NCBI RefSeq assembly: GCF_030813505.1
Contig: NZ_JAUSUE010000016.1
Source of the DNA: Pectinatus haikarae
GTDB taxonomy: Bacteria > Bacillota > Negativicutes > Selenomonadales > Selenomonadaceae
Reading direction: 5' to 3' (one strand)
Length of the DNA: 64,000 nucleotides
In this document: positions 1-7,831 of the stretch, in pieces
Numbering within the stretch: the first letter of the stretch is position 1
How the letters are laid out: each line of letters begins with the position of its first letter
Notes under the pieces: model-generated
The model's input: only the letters and a program-made list of their open reading frames with translations
What the model was told of the DNA's origin: nothing
The model's database searches: none
Position numbers and translations under genes: made by a program

Positions 1-522
1 TATTTCAAGCTCAGCAGATGATTTTTGTCTTATAGTCTGTATTTCTCTTAGAGAAAGCTCTCTGGCGAGAACTACTCTGCCGGCTCCCATAGCTGACCAC
101 GCGTTCACAGAAGCCCAATTTGTTGTATTAGCCTGTGTACTTACATGCAGCGGAATTTCCGGTATCGTTTGTCTGGCCATAGCAAACACTCCGGGATCGG
201 AAATAAGAACACCATCCACAGCAAGTTCTGCCAGTTCGCGCAAATAATCCGGAATACCGGCTAAATCTTCATTATGGGCAAAGATATTGACTGTCACATA
301 CACTTTTTTACCCTTGTCATGAGCAAATTTTATGCCTTCGTTCATTTCCTGCATAGAAAAATTGCCGCCGTAGGAACGCAGTCCGAACTTCTTTCCGCCC
401 AAATAAACCGCATCAGCACCATATAAAATGGCTATTTTCAATTTCTCCAGATTTCCTGCCGGAGCAAGCAATTCTGCTCTTCCGTTTAATTCAAATTTGT
501 TTTTTTGAAACAGCAAGCCCAT
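1..522 (-). CDS. trhP: Peptidase U32 family protein, probable tRNA 5-hydroxyuridine synthase subunit TrhP (partial, C-terminus outside window)
   Basis: The reading frame runs off the left edge, so only about 174 N-terminal residues are visible. It opens with the U32 signature LLAPAGNLEKLKIA, then YGADAVYLGG and VYVTVNIFAHNEDL, followed by a TIM-barrel-like HVSTQAN segment. U32 proteins next to mltG and trmR in Bacillus (YrrN/YrrO) are TrhP proteins, which use prephenate to make 5-hydroxyuridine at tRNA position 34. The same order here supports that role rather than a true protease. The start is uncertain: ATG at 522 lies directly after an AAGGGG motif, and the TTG at 516 would be better spaced. 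The gene overlaps the end of the methyltransferase by about 30 bases, suggesting translational coupling. Family call is strong; TrhP function is inference from neighbours. Confidence 0.85.
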   Translation of the reverse strand, partial: MGLLFQKNKFELNGRAELLAPAGNLEKLKIAILYGADAVYLGGKKFGLRSYGGNFSMQEMNEGIKFAHDKGKKVYVTVNIFAHNEDLAGIPDYLRELAELAVDGVLISDPGVFAMARQTIPEIPLHVSTQANTTNWASVNAWSAMGAGRVVLARELSLREIQTIRQKSSAELEI

Positions 523-1108
523 CCCCTTCATAATATATCGTAGTTTTGAAATATCTGTTAGCTTTTATTTCACAAATATATTCTCTAAGCCTTTTAACTA
601 TTGTTTTGTAACGGCGAGGCGGTTTTCCCACGCTTTCCACATAACCACGGAAAAGCACATTATCAGAAACTATCGTTCCACCCGCAGACAGCAACGGCAG
701 AACAGCATGCAAATATCGAACATATTGGCCTTTAGCCGCATCAATAAAAATGAAATCAAACTTCCCCGATAATGTAGTGAGAGTCTCGGCCGCATCTCCT
801 TTTAGCAAAGTTATATTATTGTGATAAGGCGATCTGGAAAAAAAACTCTCTGCTGTCTTTATTCGTTTATCATCTATTTCCAGTGTAATAATCTCTGCAT
901 CAGAGGAAATACTATATGCCAAAAGAAGTGCCGAATAACCGATAGCTGTTCCTATTTCTAAAATACGATGCGGCTTTTCCTCAGCTGCTGTTTTGCACAA
1001 AATCCTGGCAGCCTGATCTCGTATAATAGGTACCTTATATGTTAAGGCATATTCACGCATTTCATTCAATAAATTTTCCATTTTGAAAATCCAATCTAAA
1101 AATATCAC
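491..1108 (-). CDS. trmR: SAM-dependent O-methyltransferase, TrmR-like (tRNA 5-hydroxyuridine methyltransferase)
   Basis: A 205-residue class I O-methyltransferase of the COG4122 family. SAM-binding motif I is EIGTAIGYSA (residues 51-60), an acidic ribose-binding stretch ITLEIDD follows near residue 75, and the metal/SAM motif FIFIDAAKGQY contains Asp123. Length is normal for the family. It sits between mltG and a U32 peptidase exactly as YrrM (TrmR) does in Bacillus, where TrmR methylates 5-hydroxyuridine at the tRNA wobble position to 5-methoxyuridine. The start is a GTG overlapping the mltG stop; an ATG nine codons later (1081) is an alternative, and neither has a strong ribosome site. A catechol-type O-methyltransferase is the other reading, but the context favours tRNA modification. 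Confidence 0.85.
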   Translation of the reverse strand: MIFLDWIFKMENLLNEMREYALTYKVPIIRDQAARILCKTAAEEKPHRILEIGTAIGYSALLLAYSISSDAEIITLEIDDKRIKTAESFFSRSPYHNNITLLKGDAAETLTTLSGKFDFIFIDAAKGQYVRYLHAVLPLLSAGGTIVSDNVLFRGYVESVGKPPRRYKTIVKRLREYICEIKANRYFKTTIYYEGDGLAVSKKQI

Positions 1109-2169
1109 TCAATATTGTTGACGTTAATAAGATGTTCCTGATATGTGCGGCTATAATGATTATGACCCTCACTATCTGCCACAAAATACAGATAATCATT
1201 CATCTGCGGATACAAAACGGCTCTTACAGAGGCAATACCCGGGTTATCCACAGCTCCCGGCGGCAATCCGTAATGTATATATGTATTATAAGGTGAATCT
1301 ATTTTAGTATCCTTTATAGATACATTCTCTTTGCGTTCAATCATCGCATATTGAATAGTCGTATCAGACTGCAGAGGCATATTTATTTTCAATCTATTGA
1401 AAAAAACCTGGGCTATGAGCGGACGGTCCTCATTAAATTTAGCTTCTGCTTCAACAAGTGACGCCATGACCACCAGTTCATGCATGGAAAGATTCATCTG
1501 CTTTGCTCTTTCACGAAGACTTGCATCAATTTTTTTATCAAACTCACCTGTCATAGCATCTATTACCTTTTTTGCCGGAGTATCCTCAATAAATTCATAT
1601 GTATCGGGAAAAAGATAACCTTCAAGTTTATACTTCACATTCGGATCACTGTTTTGCATATATTCATAGGGAATATATTTTTTTGCCAGAGTCAGAAAAT
1701 CCTGTTTCGAAGTAATTTTTTTTCTTTCCAAGAGATCTGCTATTTGCTCCACAGTATAACCTTCCGGAACAGTCACCTTTATTACTACAGTCTGCGGTCC
1801 CTTGATTAATTCATCCATCACTGCAGTGCTGCTCATGCCGCGGTGCAAAACATATTCCCCGACCTTCATGCCTTTGTCGAGTCCTTTAAGCTGTGCCAGT
1901 ATCTTAAAATATACATCATGATATATTATATTCTTATCCTTAAGCAATTCCGCTATTTGAGAGGTACGCATTCCCGGTTTGACATTAATGACGATCTGCT
2001 CCTGGTCATCAGCCGGAGTGATCGAATGAAAACCAATAAGCACAGTCAACATAAACAAAAAGAACACACCTATTACGTATTTTAAAGGAATACTAAATAT
2101 TTTATCATTTTTTACATACAAAAAAATTTTTTTGCCATATTTTTCAATATTTTGCAGAATATCGGACAA
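1105..2169 (-). CDS. mltG: Endolytic murein transglycosylase MltG
   Basis: A 354-residue YceG/MltG-family protein that cleaves nascent peptidoglycan glycan strands and so sets their length. A short cytoplasmic N-terminus is followed by one transmembrane helix (about residues 29-50) and then a LysM-like region with the sequence VPEGYTVEQIADLL near residue 135. The catalytic region is ASLVEAEA, with Glu240 as the expected catalytic acid, followed by LEGYLFPDTYEF-type and QSDTTIQYAM motifs typical of the family. Length matches other Firmicute MltG proteins. The gene is the first of a minus-strand unit with trmR and the U32 gene; its stop overlaps the presumed trmR GTG. Confidence 0.95.
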   Translation of the reverse strand: MSDILQNIEKYGKKIFLYVKNDKIFSIPLKYVIGVFFLFMLTVLIGFHSITPADDQEQIVINVKPGMRTSQIAELLKDKNIIYHDVYFKILAQLKGLDKGMKVGEYVLHRGMSSTAVMDELIKGPQTVVIKVTVPEGYTVEQIADLLERKKITSKQDFLTLAKKYIPYEYMQNSDPNVKYKLEGYLFPDTYEFIEDTPAKKVIDAMTGEFDKKIDASLRERAKQMNLSMHELVVMASLVEAEAKFNEDRPLIAQVFFNRLKINMPLQSDTTIQYAMIERKENVSIKDTKIDSPYNTYIHYGLPPGAVDNPGIASVRAVLYPQMNDYLYFVADSEGHNHYSRTYQEHLINVNNIE

Positions 2170-2347
2170 AATTATCCCTCCGCACAGATTATCATTCTAT
2201 TAAAATCAGCAAAGACTGCTTTTCATCAAAATGATCACCGCATTCTGCAGCAAGACATCACTTACTATCCGAATCTTTGCTGAATACATTATCCTATATA
2301 AAAAGATTTTATGCAAATTTTTATTTTGATCCCATCACAAAGCTTTT

Positions 2348-4939
2348 TTATATATCTTTTCTGTATTTTGCCGGAATAGCATCCAAGAACCGGCTTACAG
2401 TGTTTTTTCGACCATGCTCGCTGATTTTGCTTCTGCTTATATAAAGATGTTTTTTAGCACGTGTGAGTGCGACATAAAAAAGTCTTTTCTCTTCATCAAG
2501 ACTGCCTTCCTTTATTGCTAAATATGCCGGAAAAATCCCGTCCTGCATTCCGGCAAGAAAAACATAATCAAACTCGGAACCTTTGGCCTGATGCACGGTA
2601 ATTATAGGTATTCGATCAATAGCAGAAATCATGCGGTCCATTTCATTATTGGACAATGCCGTCATTTTCAATAATTCTGCCAGACAATCACGCGGAGCCG
2701 TGCCAGCATTATCATTATATTTAGCTATAAGGTAAAATTCACGTATATGATCAATTTTCTCCGGTTGATTTCGATAAAATTCCTTTATTTTAGTCACGTT
2801 CATTATTTTGGCGATAAGTTCATATGGTCTCAAAATAAAACTATTTTCAATTAGCTCATTCAGCTTTACAGCCATCCAGCGAAATTGATCAACATGTTTT
2901 CTCAAATAGTCCCTTCGCAGCGAAGCAGTTGGGATGATATCATTTTTTACAGCATGCATAAGCAGTGAAGCCGTTGCCATCACATCATCAAATGCATTGT
3001 GAGTCGGTTTTTCTTCTATAGAAAAATAATCGCTTAAAAAAGAGAGCTTATGGTTTGGTAAATTAGGATAGAATCTTCTATATATATCCAGAGTATCATA
3101 GCTGGTCAAAAATTCTGGTTTCGGTAAATTCATCCTATTCAGCTGACTGCAAAAAATACTTATATCATAGCTTACATTATGCCCTACGATCACTGCTCCG
3201 ATAGAAAATTCCCGGAAAGCGGCAAGTATTTTTTCGGGAGGTTCTCCATTTTTTTCCAAATATTCATCAGAAAAGCCATGCACATAATATGATGTTCCGA
3301 CCGTTTTTATTGGTTTTAATATATGGACAAATCGCTCTTTGATCTTCCCCTCATGATCCAGCCTGACCGCAGCGATTTGGATTATTTCATCCCTGCTGGT
3401 ATCAGTTCCTGTGCTTTCAACATCAAAAACGATAATTTTTTCCTCTTGCACTGCCTGTAAAAGAAGACAGAAGGGATCATTGTCATCTTTGTATGTTCTT
3501 TCATCAATAAAATCCACCAGACTGATGCCAACTTTTCTATATGCAGCTGACTGTACCGTATCTATCGTCTTTTCACCTATCCCAGCTGCGAATTTTTTCA
3601 AAATTCTTTGCAAACTGCTGCTGTCATATCTATTCATCAGTAATTTAAGGAACGCCATAACATCTTTTATTTCCTGACGCCTGAAAAACTTAAATTCATC
3701 GACCATTATAAAATCAATTCTTTTTTCTCGCTGCACATTTTCGTTTAAATTGTTTAAGTAGCGGCTCAATCGTTCATTATATTTATTGCTGCGTGTTAAA
3801 ATACATATTCGACACCTGTCGGACTTACCCAGCTGCTGTATTTCATCGAATATCCATGCCGCTTCATTCTCGGCATTTTCAGCTTCTTTGACGGTTATTT
3901 TTTCACCCTGCAGCCCATTTGCTGATTTTACTGCCGATTTATATACTTTACGCACGCTTTTGCCGAATAAATTTTCCAGGCAGTCATATGATGCATTCAA
4001 TAAAATTCTGGTTGAACGGTAGTTTTCATCAAAAGCGATTGTAACCGGTTTATAATCAATTTTATATTTGTGCAGAATTGATTCGGGATCAGACCCGCGC
4101 CATTCATAAATAGTTTGAAAATAATCACCGCACAGCAGGATATTGTTATGTACAAACAGACGGGATAAAATATCATATTCCAAGCTGCTGGTGTCCTGCA
4201 TCTCGTCTATATTGATATATTTATATTTGTGCCGCCATATTTTTACTACTGCATCATCTTTAAATAATTCGTATGTCCGAACAATGAGGTCTGTAAAGTC
4301 AAGCCCATGCATATCAGCTAACTGCCTGTTATAATCAGTCACTATATCCGCACCATTTTGTTTCACCGCCTCCAGCATTCTTTCATCCTGATAATATTGG
4401 GGCGTTACACATATGTTGCTTATTTTATCGATTTGTTCAACGAATAAATGTTTTATTACCTTTGCATAATCACTCTTCACATCATCTGTACAATAATCAT
4501 AAACCGCCCGATATTGTTTGACCAAATCAATAAAATATTGCAATGCCTTATTTGAAGCTATCCCATAGAAATTTACTTTTCGCACAACTTCCTGGCAGTC
4601 ATCCTCATCAAAAATGATAAAATCAGTAAATAAATCCGAAATTTTTTTCGCTTCAGCTTTAATTACATCATAGCAAAAACTATGAAAAGTACATATTTTT
4701 ACTCCGGCACCTTTTTGGGCAAGTAGTATCGAGATACGTTCCTTTATCTCTCCGCAGGCCTTATTAGTAAAGGTAAGACACAATATTTCTTCCGGCAGCG
4801 CCTTTTCCTTATCTATTATGGCAGCTATTCTGTATATGAGCGTATTTGTTTTTCCTGTACCGGCAGAAGCACTGAGAAGTACATTATGCTCAAGCTCATT
4901 CACCACTTCCAGCTGTTTGTCATTTAATATTTTATCCAT
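2348..4939 (-). CDS. UvrD/PcrA-family superfamily 1 helicase with inserted DnaQ-like 3'-5' exonuclease domain
   Basis: An 863-residue protein with all SF1A helicase motifs: Walker A SAGTGKT (25-31), Walker B NIDEMQDT (243-250), motif III GDYFQTIYEWRGSD (271-284), motif IV DENYRST (304-310), motif V TVHQAKGSEFDYVF (781-794) and motif VI EEKRLFYVALTRAKK (816-830). Between motifs IV and V, at about residues 500-665, sits a complete DEDDh exonuclease: FDVEST with Asp506 and Glu508, HNVSYD with Asp592, and HNAFDD with His647 and Asp652. All five catalytic residues are present. Such a protein would unwind DNA and trim a 3' end, probably in repair or recombination; the substrate is unknown. It is separated from the upstream genes by a terminator-like RNA element, so it may be transcribed alone. 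Confidence 0.9.
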   Translation of the reverse strand: MDKILNDKQLEVVNELEHNVLLSASAGTGKTNTLIYRIAAIIDKEKALPEEILCLTFTNKACGEIKERISILLAQKGAGVKICTFHSFCYDVIKAEAKKISDLFTDFIIFDEDDCQEVVRKVNFYGIASNKALQYFIDLVKQYRAVYDYCTDDVKSDYAKVIKHLFVEQIDKISNICVTPQYYQDERMLEAVKQNGADIVTDYNRQLADMHGLDFTDLIVRTYELFKDDAVVKIWRHKYKYINIDEMQDTSSLEYDILSRLFVHNNILLCGDYFQTIYEWRGSDPESILHKYKIDYKPVTIAFDENYRSTRILLNASYDCLENLFGKSVRKVYKSAVKSANGLQGEKITVKEAENAENEAAWIFDEIQQLGKSDRCRICILTRSNKYNERLSRYLNNLNENVQREKRIDFIMVDEFKFFRRQEIKDVMAFLKLLMNRYDSSSLQRILKKFAAGIGEKTIDTVQSAAYRKVGISLVDFIDERTYKDDNDPFCLLLQAVQEEKIIVFDVESTGTDTSRDEIIQIAAVRLDHEGKIKERFVHILKPIKTVGTSYYVHGFSDEYLEKNGEPPEKILAAFREFSIGAVIVGHNVSYDISIFCSQLNRMNLPKPEFLTSYDTLDIYRRFYPNLPNHKLSFLSDYFSIEEKPTHNAFDDVMATASLLMHAVKNDIIPTASLRRDYLRKHVDQFRWMAVKLNELIENSFILRPYELIAKIMNVTKIKEFYRNQPEKIDHIREFYLIAKYNDNAGTAPRDCLAELLKMTALSNNEMDRMISAIDRIPIITVHQAKGSEFDYVFLAGMQDGIFPAYLAIKEGSLDEEKRLFYVALTRAKKHLYISRSKISEHGRKNTVSRFLDAIPAKYRKDI

Positions 4940-5036
4940 GTTGCTCCCATATTATCACTCTATGCATTTTACTGCTAAATCAATATATATTGTAATTCTT
5001 CTGCCGGAAACATTGTGCAAGGCACTATTCTCATTG

Positions 5037-5167
5037 AAAAAGCTCCAGCTGCCCTCATATAAAACTCTTCAATCTTATACAGGGGTGAACCGGAGCTCGT
5101 GATACCATCCTTATTTACGTTCCTCCCCCGCCCAGCTATAATACGCTTACCGCACTATGAGCTCGTA
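5037..5167 (-). ncRNA. Unidentified structured small RNA or leader RNA with its own promoter and terminator
   Basis: On the minus strand a near-consensus promoter (5173-5201) is followed by about 130 nt of unusually GC-rich sequence in an AT-rich region, ending in a hairpin and five Us (5037-5041). The hairpin pairs AGCTCC with GGAGCT. Inside it, TATAAGA pairs with gTTTTATA and CCC with GGG. Upstream, GGGG pairs with CCCC and GAAC with GUUC. The hexamer GAGCTC occurs twice, at the 5' end and before the terminator, so two mutually exclusive folds are possible (attenuator-like). One stretch, AGGATGGTATCACG, resembles the T-box core AGGGUGGNACCGCG, but no specifier stem is present and the unit is too short. 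It ends about 100 nt before the helicase ATG, so it is either a free small RNA or a leader of that gene. No family recognised. Confidence 0.5.
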
Positions 5168-5172
5168 CACTT

Positions 5173-5201
5173 ATTGTAAGCAAAAACGAGTTGATCGTCA
5201 A
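5173..5201 (-). promoter_or_regulatory. Sigma-70/SigA-type promoter of the structured RNA
   Basis: Reading the minus strand, TTGACG (5196-5201) and TACAAT (5173-5178) are separated by exactly 17 bases. One mismatch to consensus in each box. Expected start of transcription is near 5166-5167. Confidence 0.75.
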
Positions 5202-5338
5202 CATTATCAATGCTTCCAATATTTTTAGTTCACGCAATCCACTGCTTTTCCATATTCATATCGTCGTTCTTTACATCAGCAGCATCATATTTTGCTATCA
5301 ATACCGTTATAATAATGACGCTTGCCCTCCAGAGATTA

Positions 5339-5527
5339 TCATTCAAGCTTCTGTTCAAAACATTGCCTCTGGTCTGAAGTAATACTCTGTTCAACTAAGT
5401 CTTTTGACATACGCGCATATTCTTTTTCTGATACGAAATCTCCGCTCACAGCATAATAAAAATAGAAAAAAAGGCAGAAAAAACTTCCTGCCAAAAGTAT
5501 TATTAGTATATTAAGCAACCTCTTCAT
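5339..5527 (-). CDS. Small membrane protein of unknown function (62 aa)
   Basis: Not recognised. The product starts MKRLLNILIILL and has one strongly hydrophobic segment (about residues 4-26) followed by a charged, probably extracytoplasmic tail containing VSEKEYARMSKDLVEQ. A good Shine-Dalgarno sequence (AAAGAGG) lies about eight bases before the ATG, which makes translation likely. There is no lipobox. It lies downstream of another short hydrophobic frame (5532-5702) and the flavodoxin lipoprotein on the same strand, with no terminator obvious between them. Could be a small membrane regulator or an envelope peptide; nothing in the sequence decides. Confidence 0.6.
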   Translation of the reverse strand: MKRLLNILIILLAGSFFCLFFYFYYAVSGDFVSEKEYARMSKDLVEQSITSDQRQCFEQKLE

Positions 5528-5531
5528 AAAA

Positions 5532-5702
5532 TCAGCCTCTTTTTTGCAAAAATAACAGCAGATAATATGTCCCCGCAGAGCATCCTCCGAAAATTATCAA
5601 ATAGTCAAATAAAAATTTCTCTAAAGACAGTTTTGCAGAAATAAAATCGTCAGAATGCTGGTATTTCAAACAATTTTTTAAAAGTTCAACCCTTGAAGCC
5701 AT
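5532..5702 (-). CDS. Possible small hydrophobic protein (56 aa), start uncertain
   Basis: A short open frame that begins inside the last codons of the flavodoxin gene (ATG at 5702) and ends four bases before the ATG of the next small membrane protein. The predicted product has a hydrophilic N-terminal half (SDDFISAKLSLEKF) and a hydrophobic C-terminal half (FDYLIIFGGCSAGTYYLLLF) ending QKRG, like a single-pass membrane protein. No convincing ribosome site precedes the ATG; a TTG ten codons or so later is also possible. The ribosome site of the next gene lies within its last codons, which would fit coupling. Amino acid composition looks protein-like, but evidence is thin. Confidence 0.3.
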   Translation of the reverse strand: MASRVELLKNCLKYQHSDDFISAKLSLEKFLFDYLIIFGGCSAGTYYLLLFLQKRG

Positions 5703-6331
5703 TTTTTGATATTATCGCTTTCTTTTGGTGCTGTATCATCCCAAACAGCAAGTCCTGCCAGGATATCTGCATCTGGCTGCAGCTCTTTAATTTTATTATC
5801 AATACCGGACAAGCCACTTCCTTTATGAGTGGTAAACGGAATAATCACCTTGCCCGATAAATCATGCTGCGTGAGAAATGTACGTATCGGCGGAGCGAAA
5901 GTATACCACCAAACCGGCGTGCCTATAAAAATTACATCATAATAATTCGTATCGATATCCTGTTTTAATTCGGGTGTATAGCCTGAATTTACTTCCTGTT
6001 TTGCTTGCGCTACAACAGTATCATAATCTGTGGGATACGGATTTTTGGGTTCGATCTCAAACAAATCTCCTCCCGTATTTTGCTGAATAATTTGGGCAAA
6101 TTGCTGAGTATGCTTTGTATGAGAAAAATAAGCTATCAAAATCTTTTTCCCTCTCAAATTGCTTGTTTCACTATTTTCTGCTGATGCCGTTTCTTTTTCA
6201 GGCACAGTACCATTTACCGGCTCCTGCTGTACAGCTGCGGCTTTTTCGTCCGTTTGACTGCCGCAGCCTGAGACCAATAAAAACAGTCCAAGCATTATCA
6301 TTAAATAAATTTTTTTTTGTTTCAAACGCAT
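5678..6331 (-). CDS. Flavodoxin-like lipoprotein
   Basis: A 217-residue product beginning MRLKQKKIYLMIMLGLFLL and a lipobox LVSGC, so it should be exported and lipid-anchored. A low-complexity linker rich in E, A and S follows, then a flavodoxin domain: ILIAYFSHTKHTQQFAQ is the FMN phosphate-binding loop, and GTPVWWYTFAPPIRTFL is the second FMN loop with aromatic residues. The start at 6331 is chosen over an upstream in-frame ATG because GGAGGAG lies eight bases before it. Family members are annotated as flavodoxins with possible quinone or NAD(P)H reductase-like roles. Its neighbour on the same strand is an iron alcohol dehydrogenase. Redox role outside the membrane is inference. Confidence 0.85.
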   Translation of the reverse strand: MRLKQKKIYLMIMLGLFLLVSGCGSQTDEKAAAVQQEPVNGTVPEKETASAENSETSNLRGKKILIAYFSHTKHTQQFAQIIQQNTGGDLFEIEPKNPYPTDYDTVVAQAKQEVNSGYTPELKQDIDTNYYDVIFIGTPVWWYTFAPPIRTFLTQHDLSGKVIIPFTTHKGSGLSGIDNKIKELQPDADILAGLAVWDDTAPKESDNIKKWLQGLNF

Positions 6332-6460
6332 TATCTGCTCCTCCGTTTCAATTTGCCTTATTTTATTCGCATCAAAAATATATTGTAAATAAACCGATAC
6401 TGTGCATTTAATCATTCAAGTTTGACTGGTATAATTTTTTTAATACTCTCCTGCTTTTCC

Positions 6461-7633
6461 TTATAGACACATTTTAAAAATAGCTTCAACATCTACTGGT
6501 GTCAGCTTTTTATATCCTGACAGTATTCCATTGGAACAAGCTTTCTTTGCCATAATAGAAAAATTCTTATCATCAATGCCAAGATCAGATAATTTGCTTT
6601 TAAGACCCAATGTATCAAATAGAAAGTCTTTAAATTTCGCTATAGCTGCCTTTGCCCCAGCCATATCAGAGAGTGCAGCGTCAACACCAAAAACATTTAC
6701 ACCAAAATTTTTGAATTGCGGTGCTGTTGTCTCATCCAAAATATATTCCATCCAGCGCGGTGCAAGAATTGCCAGACCGTGTCCATGCGTTATATCATAA
6801 AATGCCGAAACTTCATGTTCGATCATATGACATGTTGGAGCCATAACCGTTCCTGTACCAAGAAAGCCATTAAGTGCCCATGAAGCCGCCCACATTAAAT
6901 TAGCACGTGCTTCATAATCATCTGGTTTACTGATAGCAATAGGTGCATATTTTATCACAGTCTTAATGATTTCTTCCATAATACGATCAATCATATCCAT
7001 TTTGCCTTCCGGATCGGCAAAATAGAAACAATCAAATATGTGCAAAAGTATATCTGCACTTCCGCAGGCAGTTTGATAAGCACTGACTGAAAAAGTATTG
7101 GCCGGATCAAGAAAAGAAACCTTCGGCTGAAGCAGCGGATGCACCAATCCCAGCTTTTCATTTGTTTCCATATTGCTGATAACACCGCCGCAGTCCATTT
7201 CCGAACCGGTCGCTGCGATCGTTAATACTGTAAATAGCGGAAGAGCTTGAGTTACTGGTACTTTTCCGCTGACAATATCCCAGCTGTCACCGTCATAATA
7301 TCTCGCCGTAGCAATTGCCTTAGAGCAGTCAATAGTTGAACCTCCGCCCACGGCAAGAATAATATCAATTTGTTCTTTTTTACAAATCGCTGCCCCTTTA
7401 TTTACAGTCGTATGCCTTGGATTCGGTTCAACGCCGGCCAACTCAAATACTGTCAATTTATTTTTCTTGAGCTCTTTCATGACACTATCATAAAGACCGA
7501 TACGCTTAATTGACCCTCCTCCGTATACCAGCAGTATACGTGAACCATATAGTTTTATCTCCTCCCCTAAATGATTTAACTGATTCTGCCCAAAATAAAT
7601 TTTAGTCGTGTTTTGAAAAACAAAATTTTTCAT
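6461..7633 (-). CDS. Iron-containing alcohol dehydrogenase (YqhD/BDH type)
   Basis: A 390-residue group III alcohol dehydrogenase. The N-terminal nucleotide-binding part has YGGGSIKR and GGGSTIDCSKAIA (97-109). The metal site is complete: Asp194 and His198 in SADILLH, His269 in CHMIEHE and His283 in ITHGHGLA. Sequence style matches the NADPH-dependent YqhD/butanol dehydrogenase branch, which reduces short aldehydes to alcohols. Start has an AAAGGA ribosome site. A promoter with a 19-base spacer lies upstream (7765-7795), the hallmark of MerR-family control. MerR regulators of the NmlR/AdhR type control such dehydrogenases in response to aldehydes. It is followed by the flavodoxin lipoprotein on the same strand. 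Confidence 0.92.
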   Translation of the reverse strand: MKNFVFQNTTKIYFGQNQLNHLGEEIKLYGSRILLVYGGGSIKRIGLYDSVMKELKKNKLTVFELAGVEPNPRHTTVNKGAAICKKEQIDIILAVGGGSTIDCSKAIATARYYDGDSWDIVSGKVPVTQALPLFTVLTIAATGSEMDCGGVISNMETNEKLGLVHPLLQPKVSFLDPANTFSVSAYQTACGSADILLHIFDCFYFADPEGKMDMIDRIMEEIIKTVIKYAPIAISKPDDYEARANLMWAASWALNGFLGTGTVMAPTCHMIEHEVSAFYDITHGHGLAILAPRWMEYILDETTAPQFKNFGVNVFGVDAALSDMAGAKAAIAKFKDFLFDTLGLKSKLSDLGIDDKNFSIMAKKACSNGILSGYKKLTPVDVEAIFKMCL

Positions 7634-7764
7634 TTTAAATTATCCTTTCTTCTTATACGATGACTTCATTGCAGCATTTTCTCATGTAGACAGCGGTTTG
7701 AAATTTCTATAAAGTACGCCTCCTGTTTTTATATAATTATTCAGTTTTATTCTGGATTAATTTT

Positions 7765-7795
7765 ATCGTATCACTTGAAGCTAACTCCATCGCAA
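7765..7795 (-). promoter_or_regulatory. Probable MerR-type promoter (19-bp spacer) of the alcohol dehydrogenase gene
   Basis: On the minus strand TTGCGA (7790-7795) and TACGAT (7765-7770) are 19 bases apart. The spacer region carries an imperfect dyad, with CACTTG and CAAGTG as outer arms and GGAGTTAGCTTC in the centre. MerR-family activators need just this overlong spacer and a dyad between the two boxes. No MerR gene is in the window. Confidence 0.5.
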
Positions 7796-7831
7796 GTGTT
7801 TTTGAAAAAATAAAGGAAAAAATCCGAAAAA

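Noticed and set aside
5037..5167. T-box riboswitch for the structured RNA
   Set aside because: Core-like AGGATGGTATCACG is present, but the transcript is too short, has no stem I/specifier loop, and the downstream gene is a helicase, not an amino-acid gene.
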